A stretch of 56,056 bases of DNA from Candidatus Nitrosopumilus sp. (GTDB lineage: Archaea; Thermoproteota; Nitrososphaeria; Nitrososphaerales; Nitrosopumilaceae). The position numbers were made by a program, and so were the translations under genes. The DNA lies in NCBI GenBank assembly GCA_028448965.1, contig JAONQT010000003.1, forward strand, positions 1 to 56,056, written 5' to 3'. The notes beneath the pieces are model-generated. The model was not told the origin of the DNA. It did no database searches and saw only the letters and a program-made list of their open reading frames with translations. Positions 17,139-25,935 of the stretch are shown piece after piece. Position 1 is the stretch's first letter. Each line of letters begins with the position of its first letter.

Positions 17139-18080
17139 TTGAAATCTAAAGCATCTGCTCCAGCAAAAGTTATTCTTTTTGGAGAACATTTTGTAGTATA
17201 TGGAGTTAAAGCAATTCTATGTTCAATCAATAAAAGAATTACAGTAACTGCAGAAAAAATTAGTGAGAGAAAAATTTCCATAAGTTCTGAAATAGGAAAA
17301 TTAATTCTAGAACCAGATAAATCAATTTTAGAAATTAATTCGCCATTAAAACCATTTTATTATTTAGCGAACAAAGCAATTGAAAATGAAGATACAGGAA
17401 TACATATTGAAATTGATTCAGAGATACCATTAGGTGCAGGATTAGGTTCATCATCAGCTTGTTGTGTTGCAGGAGCTGCAGCAATTTTCAAATTATTTAG
17501 AAAAATATCCAAAGAAGAAATCTTAGAACTTGCAATAGAGGCTGAAAGAACAATTTTTGAAAATACATCAGGGGCAGATTGTACTGTTTGCACATATGGA
17601 GGAATTATGGAATACGAAAAAAATAGTGGCTTTAAAAAAATTGAAGATGAGCCCAATTATCAATTAATTATTGCAAATTCAAACATAGAGCATTCAACTC
17701 AATCCATGGTTTCCAAAGTCAAGGAATTTAAAAATAAAAATAAAGAAGAATTTTTTAAATTATCAAATTTGGAATCAAAATTAGTGGAAGATGTTTTAAA
17801 ATTAGTTAAAGAAAATAAAATAGAAAAAATAGGAGAAAAAATGAATCAGAATCAAAAATATTTAGAAACTTTAGGAATTTCAAATAATCAATTAAGAGAA
17901 ATGATAAAAATAGGACAAGAATCATCTTTTGGAGCAAAAATAACAGGTTCAGGAGGTGGTGGATGTGTTTTTGCATTAACAGATGAATCAGATTTACAGA
18001 ATACGTTAAAAAAATTCAAAGATAATAATTATGAATGTTTTTCAGCCAAAATCGATTTCACAGGACTAAATACTTTTTAA
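17139..18080 (+). CDS. mvk: Mevalonate kinase
   Basis: 313 residues from TTG 17139. GHMP kinase that phosphorylates mevalonate. Motif 1 near the N-terminus (APAKVILFGEHFVVYG), the ATP loop PLGAGLGSSSACCVAGAA and motif 3 GSGGGGCVFAL are all present. It starts the isoprenoid part of the operon, followed by isopentenyl phosphate kinase, IPP isomerase and prenyl synthase. The phosphomevalonate-processing enzymes are not in the window. Confidence 0.94.
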   Translation: MKSKASAPAKVILFGEHFVVYGVKAILCSINKRITVTAEKISERKISISSEIGKLILEPDKSILEINSPLKPFYYLANKAIENEDTGIHIEIDSEIPLGAGLGSSSACCVAGAAAIFKLFRKISKEEILELAIEAERTIFENTSGADCTVCTYGGIMEYEKNSGFKKIEDEPNYQLIIANSNIEHSTQSMVSKVKEFKNKNKEEFFKLSNLESKLVEDVLKLVKENKIEKIGEKMNQNQKYLETLGISNNQLREMIKIGQESSFGAKITGSGGGGCVFALTDESDLQNTLKKFKDNNYECFSAKIDFTGLNTF

Positions 18081-18103
18081 TTGACTAGATAGTTTGGTAC
18101 AAC

Positions 18104-18856
18104 ATGATTCTGATAAAATTAGGCGGATCAATTATTACAAATAAAGAGAAGCCATTATCAGCAAGGAAAAAAACAATTGATGATCTTACAAAAAGTTTGA
18201 AAAAAATTAAAGAGCCAATCATAGTTGTTCATGGAGGGGGATCATATGGGCATTATTGGTCTGTGAAATATGATATGCACACAAAAGAAAGAAGGTATGA
18301 CATTAGAGGAGTTTCGATTATTAAAAATTCAATGATTGAATTAAATAAAATTATTATAGATTCACTATTAAAAAATAAATTAAATCCATACTCTCTACCT
18401 CCTACGGATTTTATGTCAGGTGACAAGCCAATTATTAAAAAAATTAAAGAAGTTGAAAAAATAGCAAAATCAGGCTTGATTCCAGTTACATATGGAGACG
18501 CATTATGGTTTGGTCAAAATAAAACGTACATTTTATCAGGTGATAAAATTATGACTCATTTTGCAAAAATTCTAAAACCAAGATTATGTATTTTTGCATT
18601 AAATGAAGATGGGTTATACTCTGATCTTAAATCAAAGAAATTAATTTTAGAATTAAAAGGAAACATTCCATTAATGTCAGAAAATAAAATGGATGTAACT
18701 GGAGGAATGACAAGAAAAGTAGAGGAAGCAATTAAAATTTCTAAGATGGGTATGAATGTATTTTTTGTGAATGGCAAAAAACCTGAAAGAATTGTAGCAG
18801 CTGTTAAAAATAGAGAGTTTAAAGGAACCATGTTTAGAGGAAAAAGAAATGCCTGA
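18104..18856 (+). CDS. ipk: Isopentenyl phosphate kinase
   Basis: 250 residues of the amino acid kinase fold. It makes isopentenyl diphosphate from isopentenyl phosphate in archaeal variants of the mevalonate pathway. The N-terminal LIKLGGSIIT, the GGGSYGHYW loop with the family's catalytic His, and DVTGGMTRKVEEA near the C-terminus mark it out from other kinases. It overlaps the next gene (idi) by 8 nt. Confidence 0.94.
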   Translation: MILIKLGGSIITNKEKPLSARKKTIDDLTKSLKKIKEPIIVVHGGGSYGHYWSVKYDMHTKERRYDIRGVSIIKNSMIELNKIIIDSLLKNKLNPYSLPPTDFMSGDKPIIKKIKEVEKIAKSGLIPVTYGDALWFGQNKTYILSGDKIMTHFAKILKPRLCIFALNEDGLYSDLKSKKLILELKGNIPLMSENKMDVTGGMTRKVEEAIKISKMGMNVFFVNGKKPERIVAAVKNREFKGTMFRGKRNA

Positions 18857-19499
18857 GGAATTAGTAATATTAGTAGATGAGAATGATAATTCAATTGGAA
18901 CTGAAGAGAAAGTAAAATGTCATTTACCAAATGGGAAATTGCATAGAGCATTTACTGCATTGTTGTTTGATATTGATGGAAGATTAGTTCTAACAAAAAG
19001 AGCAAAAGGAAAAATGTTATGGCCAGGGGATTGGGATGGAACATTTGCAAGTCATCCAAGAGAATCAGAAGGATATGTTTCATCAGGTGAAAGAAGGATG
19101 CCTGAAGAACTAGGAATTTCTGGAAAATTAGATTATTTTCATAAATTTGAATATCATGTACCATACAAAGAGATAGGATCAGAAAATGAAATTTGTGGAA
19201 CCCTAGTTGGAGTGATTGATAAAAATATAGAATTAAAAGAAATTGAAGGAGAAATTGATGAAATAAAATGGATTTCAGCCAAAGAATTAATTGATGAAAT
19301 AAAAATAAAACCTGAAATTTATTGTCCATGGATGTTAATTGCACTCAAATTACTTGAAAAATCAGAACAATCCATGCTCAAAAAGCATGAAAATGTATTA
19401 TCCACGTGGATTAATAGTGAAATTCGTGCAGGATTGCAAGAAGCAATTAAGACACATATTCCAACAGAAAAATGGAGATTAGTAAATGAAAAAAACTAA
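18849..19499 (+). CDS. idi: Type I (Nudix) isopentenyl-diphosphate isomerase-like, catalytic Cys replaced
   Basis: 216 residues. The Nudix-type IDI fold is clear: KCHLPNGKLHRAF with H25 and H32, WPGDWDGTFASHP with H69, the helix GERRMPEELGI, and SENEICG with E112 and E114. These are the metal and acid residues of the family at almost the same numbers as in the E. coli enzyme. The catalytic cysteine (C67 of E. coli, in a CGHP or CSHP context) is Ala67 here. Many other archaea use the unrelated type II flavoenzyme. Cluster position between ipk and a prenyl synthase argues that it works in IPP/DMAPP supply. It overlaps the next gene by 14 nt. Confidence 0.88.
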   Translation: MPEELVILVDENDNSIGTEEKVKCHLPNGKLHRAFTALLFDIDGRLVLTKRAKGKMLWPGDWDGTFASHPRESEGYVSSGERRMPEELGISGKLDYFHKFEYHVPYKEIGSENEICGTLVGVIDKNIELKEIEGEIDEIKWISAKELIDEIKIKPEIYCPWMLIALKLLEKSEQSMLKKHENVLSTWINSEIRAGLQEAIKTHIPTEKWRLVNEKN

Positions 19500-20466
19500 A
19501 CAAATTGAAAATAATGCTAAAATTGTAAACAAATATCTTAATTCAAAATTAAAAGGTAATCCAAAAAAACTCTATGATGCAGCAGGGCATCTTATTGTTA
19601 ATGGTGGAAAAAGACTTAGACCATACATGGTAATTAGAAGTTGTCAAATTTTAGGCGGTAAGTCATCAAAAGCCATGATAGCTGCAAGTGCTGTAGAAAT
19701 GGTACACAATTTTACTCTAGTACATGATGACATAATGGATAATGACGAAATGCGTCATGGTGTTCCAACAGTTCATAAAAAATTTGGTATGCCAATTGCA
19801 ATTTTAGCAGGGGATGTATTATTTTCAAAAGCATTTCAAATTATTTCAGAATCAAAATTATCACCAAATGCAACTACACATCTAATATCCAGACTTGCAA
19901 AAGCTTGTGTAGATGTTTGCGAAGGTCAGTTACTAGATATTAAAATGGCAGATGAGAAAAGAATTCCAACAGAAAGAGAATACATTACAATGATAGGTAA
20001 AAAAACAGCAGCATTATTTGACGTATCATGTGCAATGGGAGCAATTTGTGCAACAAACAAACCTAAAGATATTTCAAATCTTTCAGCATTTGGAAGAAAC
20101 TTAGGAATTGCATTTCAAATTACAGATGATTTGATAGGAGTTATGGGTGATCCAAAAATTACAAAAAAACCAGTAGGAAATGATTTAAGAGAAGGTAAAA
20201 AATCTCTTCCAATTTTAATGTCAATAAAATTAGCAAAAGGTAATGAGAAAAAAATAATTTTAAAGGCATTTGGAAATAGTAAAATTTCAAAGAAGGATCT
20301 AAACAGAGCAATTGAAGTTATTCGTTCCTTAGGTATTGAAGAAAAAGTTAGGAATCAGGCTTTAAAATACGCAGAAAAATCAGAAAAATCACTAACAAAA
20401 TACAAAGGAGCAGCCAAAATAGAATTAACAGCATTATTAGACTTTGTAGTTAGGCGAAGTGTGTAA
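19486..20466 (+). CDS. Polyprenyl diphosphate synthase (probable GGPP synthase)
   Basis: 326 residues. First Asp-rich motif HDDIMDNDEMRHG and second motif TDDLIGVMGD identify a trans-prenyltransferase; the second motif reads DDLIG where DDxxD is common. GGKRLRP binds IPP. It extends DMAPP to geranylgeranyl or similar chains for archaeal lipids. Chain length cannot be read with certainty. A second, shorter paralogue is at 42038-42889. Confidence 0.9.
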   Translation: MKKTKQIENNAKIVNKYLNSKLKGNPKKLYDAAGHLIVNGGKRLRPYMVIRSCQILGGKSSKAMIAASAVEMVHNFTLVHDDIMDNDEMRHGVPTVHKKFGMPIAILAGDVLFSKAFQIISESKLSPNATTHLISRLAKACVDVCEGQLLDIKMADEKRIPTEREYITMIGKKTAALFDVSCAMGAICATNKPKDISNLSAFGRNLGIAFQITDDLIGVMGDPKITKKPVGNDLREGKKSLPILMSIKLAKGNEKKIILKAFGNSKISKKDLNRAIEVIRSLGIEEKVRNQALKYAEKSEKSLTKYKGAAKIELTALLDFVVRRSV

Positions 20467-20486
20467 TTATAATAAAGAGAACCATC

Positions 20487-22196
20487 ATGGATGAAGAAAT
20501 AAAAAAAGAAATTAGAAAAATGACTCTTCAAAATGCATTTGAGCATGAGGGGGGAACTCGAGATAAAATAATTTTGGGAAAAATTCTTGGAGCTAAACCA
20601 GAATTCAGAACTAAAGTAAAAGAAATTTCAATTGAAATATCTAAAATTGTATCTAGTGTGAATAAATTATCAATTGATGAACAAAAAAAAGAAATTGATG
20701 AAAACTTTCCAGAAATTTTAACACCTAAAGAAAAAATAAAAGAAAGAGAAGGATTGCCTGAATTAAAAAATGCACAACAAGGAAATGTCATTACAAGATT
20801 TCCACCTGAACCAAACGGATATCCACATATTGGACATGCAAAGGCAGCAATCATTAATTCAGAGTATGCAAAAATGTATGGAGGAAAATTTATTCTAAGA
20901 ATGGATGATACAAATCCTGAAGCCGAAAGAATGGAATATCATGCAGCAATTAAAGTTGGATTGGAATGGCTAGGAATAGAATTTGATGTTGTAAAAAATA
21001 CTTCTGACGATATGGAAGTATTTTATGAAAAAGGAATGGAATTAATTAATTCTGGGAAAGCCTACATTTGTAAATGTAAAAGAGATGACATGAGTAAAAA
21101 TAGACGAGAAAGAAAAGCATGTAAGTGCAGTAGAGAAGATTTAGATAAAAATATCAATAATTGGGGGAAAATGCAAACTAAATTCAAACCAGGTGAAGCA
21201 GTTGTTAGATTTCGTGGAGATATGAAAGCAGATAATGCAGTAATGAGAGATCCAGTACTATTCAGAATAATTGATGGAAAACACTACACAGTAGGTGAAA
21301 AATATAGAATCTGGCCAAGTTATGATTTTGCAGTAGCAATTGAAGACAGTATTGATGGAATCACTCATGCATTTCGTTCAAAAGAATTTGAATTAAGAGA
21401 AGAATTAACTGAAACAATTTTAGATTCATTAAATATGAGAAAACCAGAACAAGGCTTTTTCTCAAGATTAGAATTCAAAGGTATGCCAATTTCAAAAAGA
21501 ATCATCAAACCACTAATTGAGGAACGTAAAGTTTCATGGTACGATGATCCTAGATTACCAACTTTAGAAGCATTAAAGAAACGAGGAATCAAACCAGAGG
21601 CAATTAGAAAATTCATAATGTCATTAGGTTTAACCAAAGCAAACACTCTTGCACCTTTTGATTCTCTTGAAGCATTTAATAGAAAATTAGTTGATGGAGA
21701 TAGTATTAGATTGTATATGGTTAGCAATCCAAAAAAACTTACAGTAAAAAATTTATCAATTACATCTGTTGAAGTTTCAAATCATCCAATAAATGATATG
21801 GGTAAAAGAAAAATTGATGTTGATGGAAATTTCTATATTTCTGGAGAGGATGCACAAAATATCAAAGAAGGGGAACAAATTAGACTTTTAGGATTAGGGA
21901 ATATTTTAATTACAAAGCAAGGATTAGCCTTAGAAGGGGAGTATGTAAGAGATGGAGAAATTAAAAATATTCCAAAAATACAATGGGTTTCAGAAAAAAC
22001 AGCACATCAAATTAAAATGATTATTCCAAAAATATTATTTATTGATGAAAAATTTAATGAAGACAGTTTAGAAGAAACAGATGTTTATTGTGAACCGCAT
22101 TACTTACAAATAAAAGAAGGAGAAGAAATACAATTTGTTAGATTTGGATATTGTAGAAAGGATTCACAAAATCAAGCAATTTTTACACATAAGTGA
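20487..22196 (+). CDS. gltX: Glutamyl-tRNA synthetase (archaeal type)
   Basis: 569 residues. The class I HIGH motif is P113-HIGH at 114-117 (GYPHIGHAKAA), and the KMSKS counterpart is MPISKRIIKPL. The two-stage anticodon domain is of the beta-barrel type shared with GlnRS. An internal CKCKRDD...CKCSRED region is Cys-rich and may bind zinc. Archaeal GluRS of this group usually charges both tRNA-Glu and tRNA-Gln; whether that holds here is inference. Last gene of the isoprenoid block. Confidence 0.95.
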   Translation: MDEEIKKEIRKMTLQNAFEHEGGTRDKIILGKILGAKPEFRTKVKEISIEISKIVSSVNKLSIDEQKKEIDENFPEILTPKEKIKEREGLPELKNAQQGNVITRFPPEPNGYPHIGHAKAAIINSEYAKMYGGKFILRMDDTNPEAERMEYHAAIKVGLEWLGIEFDVVKNTSDDMEVFYEKGMELINSGKAYICKCKRDDMSKNRRERKACKCSREDLDKNINNWGKMQTKFKPGEAVVRFRGDMKADNAVMRDPVLFRIIDGKHYTVGEKYRIWPSYDFAVAIEDSIDGITHAFRSKEFELREELTETILDSLNMRKPEQGFFSRLEFKGMPISKRIIKPLIEERKVSWYDDPRLPTLEALKKRGIKPEAIRKFIMSLGLTKANTLAPFDSLEAFNRKLVDGDSIRLYMVSNPKKLTVKNLSITSVEVSNHPINDMGKRKIDVDGNFYISGEDAQNIKEGEQIRLLGLGNILITKQGLALEGEYVRDGEIKNIPKIQWVSEKTAHQIKMIIPKILFIDEKFNEDSLEETDVYCEPHYLQIKEGEEIQFVRFGYCRKDSQNQAIFTHK

Positions 22197-22202
22197 TGAG
22201 AT

Positions 22203-23072
22203 ATGAGAATAGTTAGAGTAACAGATGGTACTAGTGAAACCTATGGTTTTCTTAAGGGTGAGAAAATAGCTATAAAAAGTGAAATTACAGAATTAACAGG
22301 CGTACCAATCCCCATTAATGTCAAAGATTTTTTGTTTGATGGATGGTATGATGAAATTAAAAATAAAACAGATGAATTAGAGTATAGAGAAGATATTTCA
22401 AAGTATAAATTATTAGCACCTATTCCAAATCCAAATAAAATAATATGTCTAGCATTCAACTACGTAGATCATGCTAAAGAGCAAGGATTACAAGCACCTG
22501 ATGAACCAGCATTGGTAATTAAACCTAGAACAACACTAAACCATACAAAATCAGATATTGTGTGTCCAGACTTTGTTACACAATTAGATTATGAAGTTGA
22601 ATTAGCTTTGATAATTGGTAAAGATTGTAAAAATGTCAGTATTGAAAATGCTTCAGAAATGATATTTGGATATATGATTTTCAACGATGTATCAGCAAGA
22701 GATATTCAAAATAAAGATAAACAATTTACTAGAGGAAAAGGATTTGATTCGTTTGCACCATGTGGTCCATGGATAACAACAACAGATGAAATTAAAAATC
22801 CTCAAAATCTAAAAATGACAACAAAAGTTAATGGAGAAATAAGACAAAATTCCTCAACAAGTAATATGTTTATTAAAATTCCAGAAATAATTGCTAAAAT
22901 TACGAAAGTAATGACATTAGAAAAAGGGGACATAATTTCAACCGGGACACCTGCAGGTGTAATGTTAAACAAACCAAATGCAGTGTATCTAAAGAATGGA
23001 GATGAAATAGAAATGGAAATTGAAGGTTTAGGAATGCTAAACAACACAATCAAAGTTACTAAATCAAATTAA
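22203..23072 (+). CDS. Fumarylacetoacetate hydrolase family protein
   Basis: 289 residues. The FAH C-terminal domain begins at about residue 75 (ICLAFNYVDHAKEQG) and contains the metal-binding EVELALIIGK and the DVSARDIQ stretch, ending GDIISTGTPAGV. Family members cleave or isomerise beta-diketo acids or decarboxylate oxaloacetate; the substrate cannot be told here. It starts 6 nt after gltX and converges with the acetyltransferase gene, overlapping it by 4 nt. Confidence 0.9.
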   Translation: MRIVRVTDGTSETYGFLKGEKIAIKSEITELTGVPIPINVKDFLFDGWYDEIKNKTDELEYREDISKYKLLAPIPNPNKIICLAFNYVDHAKEQGLQAPDEPALVIKPRTTLNHTKSDIVCPDFVTQLDYEVELALIIGKDCKNVSIENASEMIFGYMIFNDVSARDIQNKDKQFTRGKGFDSFAPCGPWITTTDEIKNPQNLKMTTKVNGEIRQNSSTSNMFIKIPEIIAKITKVMTLEKGDIISTGTPAGVMLNKPNAVYLKNGDEIEMEIEGLGMLNNTIKVTKSN

Positions 23073-23848
23073 AGTAAAGATTTTTTCATTAAATTAAATG
23101 AAATTTTATATTCTAACAAATCGAATGGTTGTAATTTTTCTTTAGTTAAAATTTGAATTCGTTCATAGTTTTTTTCAATTGCATAATTTTGTAAATATGA
23201 CAGAATATTGTATGAAGTGTCAAATGAGCCTGAAAATAAGGTAACAATCAAAGTTTTATCAAGATGTTTGTAATCACCAATTATAGCAATAGACGTTTTA
23301 CCATTAAAATTAGATTTTATTATTCTATTTTGTATAAATAAATTAAATAGAATCTTCTTTGTAGTTTTAATCCATCTCCATGAATCTACATAGAAAGGAA
23401 AAATATCAAAATTGACAGATTTTTCAAATTTAATTTTAAAATTTAAGTTTTTTTTAGGAATTAATGAATAATAATTCCAAATTTGAAATATTTTATAATT
23501 TAAAGAATTAGCCATAAAAATAGATTTTTTATTTTCAGTATCTATTAACATAGAAGAGAATGATGCACCATTATTTTTACCAATTAATTCAGCATGCATT
23601 ACAAGTTTTGATGCAATCTTTTGTCTTTGAAAATTTGGATCAATACGAATACCTTCAATCCAAATTTGATCTTGAAAATAGAATGCATGACAAATTCCTA
23701 TAGGAAATTCTTCTTCAAATAAAAATAAATTTCCTTCATCTAACCAAGAGGACCAAACTTTATCGACATAATCTCCCCATGAAAATGTATTTTTACAAAA
23801 TTTTAAAACTAAATTTTTATCAGAAGAAGTTGCATCTCTAATTTCCAT
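23069..23848 (-). CDS. GNAT-type N-acetyltransferase
   Basis: About 259 residues from the preferred ATG at 23848 (MEIRDATSSDKNLV); an in-frame ATG at 23875 adds nine residues. The acetyl-CoA fold is visible around GIRIDPNFQRQKIASKLVMHAE, which matches the Q/R-x-x-G/A-x-G/A loop only loosely (QRQKIA). The C-terminal half lacks clear landmarks. Substrate unknown. Divergent from the Rieske gene. Confidence 0.75.
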   Translation of the reverse strand: MEIRDATSSDKNLVLKFCKNTFSWGDYVDKVWSSWLDEGNLFLFEEEFPIGICHAFYFQDQIWIEGIRIDPNFQRQKIASKLVMHAELIGKNNGASFSSMLIDTENKKSIFMANSLNYKIFQIWNYYSLIPKKNLNFKIKFEKSVNFDIFPFYVDSWRWIKTTKKILFNLFIQNRIIKSNFNGKTSIAIIGDYKHLDKTLIVTLFSGSFDTSYNILSYLQNYAIEKNYERIQILTKEKLQPFDLLEYKISFNLMKKSLL

Positions 23849-23887
23849 ATACGAAAAAATATTAACTATGATCAAATAAAAAGTATC

Positions 23888-24196
23888 ATGGGAAGAATAA
23901 TTGCAGGGAAAACATCAGAAATTCCACCTGGAAAAATGATTAAAATTTCAATTGATGGTAGAGATATACTAGTTGCAAATATTGATGGAGAATATTGTGC
24001 AACAGATGATTCATGTACTCATTCAGGTTCTAGTTTATCTGAAGGTAAGTTAGACGGATGTACCATTACATGTGGATGGCATGCAGCTGAATTTGATTGT
24101 AAAACAGGGAAATTTTTAAAATTTCCAATGAAATTAAGAAATTTAACATCATACAATATTGTAGTTGAATCAGATAGTGTATTTGTAGAGATGTAA
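23888..24196 (+). CDS. Rieske-type ferredoxin
   Basis: 102 residues. The 2Fe-2S ligands are C43 and H45 (CTH) and C62 and H65 (CGWH), with spacing of small Rieske ferredoxins that serve oxygenases. No signal peptide or membrane helix, so it is cytoplasmic. The redox partner is not in the immediate neighbourhood. Confidence 0.92.
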   Translation: MGRIIAGKTSEIPPGKMIKISIDGRDILVANIDGEYCATDDSCTHSGSSLSEGKLDGCTITCGWHAAEFDCKTGKFLKFPMKLRNLTSYNIVVESDSVFVEM

Positions 24197-24232
24197 CTAT
24201 ATACTGCTAATTTTTAACAAAATACGTTAAAC

Positions 24233-24502
24233 ATGGTAGACAAGGCTCAAAATAAACAAGCAATGAAAGAGGCTATTGATACATTAAACCTTATTGTATC
24301 CACAAACTCAACTCCAAAAACAATTAAAAAATCTGTAACTGATCTTGTCACAGATTTAGTTAAAGAAGAATATTCACTCTCAGTTAGGGCTGCAAATACA
24401 ATCAGCCTACTTGATGATGTAACACAAGATCCAAACATGCCATCATATGTTAGAACTCAATTATGGCAAGCAGTATCAAAATTAGAAAGTATAAGAGAAT
24501 AA
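24233..24502 (+). CDS. UPF0147 family protein
   Basis: 89 residues, all-helical, matching the archaeal UPF0147 family (ends NMPSYVRTQLWQAVSKLESIRE). No biochemical role is established for the family. It stands alone between the Rieske and methyltransferase-like genes. Confidence 0.88.
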   Translation: MVDKAQNKQAMKEAIDTLNLIVSTNSTPKTIKKSVTDLVTDLVKEEYSLSVRAANTISLLDDVTQDPNMPSYVRTQLWQAVSKLESIRE

Positions 24503-24527
24503 ATTATTGGTTAGAATAGTATAGGTA

Positions 24528-25286
24528 TTGAAATTTGAAGAATATTTAAAAACACTTCCAGAAAATTTACTTAGTGGAGAGGATGTGCAATTACCAGAAA
24601 AATCATTTAGAGAGATATTCAAATTTTCAAATTTAAGAGAGAATGATATATTTTTTCATTTAGGATGTAATAATGAAAAAGGGGTAGAAATTGCGATTAA
24701 TGAATTTAAAGTAAAAAAAGCCATAGGAATAGACAATAATTTAAAAAAAATTCAAAATGCACAAAAAAATATTGATGAGAAGAAAATTAATGCAAAAGTA
24801 ATTCATCAAAATATAGAGGAATCAGATATATCAGATGCAACTGTAATTCTGTTTTGGTTTACAGATGAAGATATCATACATAAGATGATCAAAAAATTTG
24901 AAAAATTAAAACCTGAGACTAAAATAATTACAATATGGGGACCACTTCCAAATTGTCTTCCAGACAAAGTAGACTTTCCATATATTATTAACAAATTACC
25001 ATTTAAAAAAGCAGAAAATTTACAAGCACAATTATTAGCAGTTTTTGGTGTAAAATGTATAGATTTTGTTACTGCATGGGAATTTGCAGAAAGATATACC
25101 AAATCAGTTTCAGGATCTCAGGTTAAAAATGATAGATTTCTTACAATTATACAGACATTAGTTATTTGGATTAATGCAAAAGAATTAGGGGTAGTATGTA
25201 CAAAAGAAATTCCAGAATCAATTAAAACGTATATCAGTATTATGAAAATGCATTTTGATATTGATTTTGAATATTTACTAAAATGA
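24528..25286 (+). CDS. Class I SAM-methyltransferase-like protein
   Basis: 252 residues from TTG 24528. The Rossmann-like start DIFFHLGCNNEKGVEIAI and the acidic strand KAIGIDNNLKKI fit motifs I and II of class I methyltransferases, with motif I degenerate. VILFWFTDEDI would be motif IV. The C-terminal half (about 160-252) has no family landmark. Substrate unknown, possibly protein or tRNA. Confidence 0.7.
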   Translation: MKFEEYLKTLPENLLSGEDVQLPEKSFREIFKFSNLRENDIFFHLGCNNEKGVEIAINEFKVKKAIGIDNNLKKIQNAQKNIDEKKINAKVIHQNIEESDISDATVILFWFTDEDIIHKMIKKFEKLKPETKIITIWGPLPNCLPDKVDFPYIINKLPFKKAENLQAQLLAVFGVKCIDFVTAWEFAERYTKSVSGSQVKNDRFLTIIQTLVIWINAKELGVVCTKEIPESIKTYISIMKMHFDIDFEYLLK

Positions 25287-25329
25287 AAATAGGTAAAAGC
25301 CTTTTATTTTGTATATGTATAAAAAAATT

Positions 25330-25677
25330 ATGGAAAATAGACTAAACATCAACGTATCTGCCATAGATTATGATAAAACAAGTAAAGCATTAACGCATCA
25401 ACTAACATTTTTAGAAGAAATGGTTCATGGAAAAGATGATTTTGTCATGACAGATTCGGAATTTGCTTTTGGATGGCATTTTTTTGTCTTAAGTGTAAAT
25501 AGAACATTAATACAAAAATTGGAATCAATGATGGATGCAGATTTTCAAAAATTAAAGGGTAGGGGAACAGACAAGAAATTTCTTACATGGCTAACAAAAA
25601 ATATTGAAAAAAAATCTCCTAGATTTAAAGTTGCAATTAAAGAAGAGATGGAATCAAGTAAGTTCGGAATATTTTAA
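25330..25677 (+). CDS. Conserved hypothetical protein
   Basis: 115 residues from ATG 25330, which lies 24 nt after a TATA-like CTTTTATTTT (25301-25310); an upstream in-frame ATG at 25309 would fall within that promoter. The protein is soluble and mostly helical, with a Trp/Phe-rich middle (EFAFGWHFFVLSVNRT). No motif is recognised. tRNA-His lies just downstream on the other strand. Confidence 0.65.
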   Translation: MENRLNINVSAIDYDKTSKALTHQLTFLEEMVHGKDDFVMTDSEFAFGWHFFVLSVNRTLIQKLESMMDADFQKLKGRGTDKKFLTWLTKNIEKKSPRFKVAIKEEMESSKFGIF

Positions 25678-25684
25678 AAAGAGA

Positions 25685-25757
25685 GGCCCTCGAGGGGAAT
25701 CGAACTCCTGTCCGAGGATCCACAACCCTCTATACTAACCACTGTACTACGAGGGCC
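25685..25757 (-). tRNA. tRNA-His (GTG)
   Basis: Anticodon loop TTGTGGA gives GTG. The acceptor stem GCCCTCG/CGAGGGC is extended by an encoded G(-1) opposite C73, the identity mark of tRNA-His. CCA is not encoded. The T-stem AGGAG/CCCCT has one A-C mismatch at 52:62. Confidence 0.93.
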
Positions 25758-25935
25758 ACAAAAAAAGTATTTCTTCATCCAGTAATAATCTTTAAGATCC
25801 AATCATAGAGGGGGAATGATCTAAATTAATTAGTCTCAAATCAATAATAGAGCAGAATTTTTTTATCATAAGATAATTACTTGTGGAACTAAGTAACGAT
25901 CGCTTTAAATTTGTAGAATCTGGGTATTTTTCACC

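Noticed and set aside
25758-25935. Riboswitch or RNA gene before corA
   Set aside because: Only a TATA box and A/T-rich sequence are visible; no stable stem set or box motifs.
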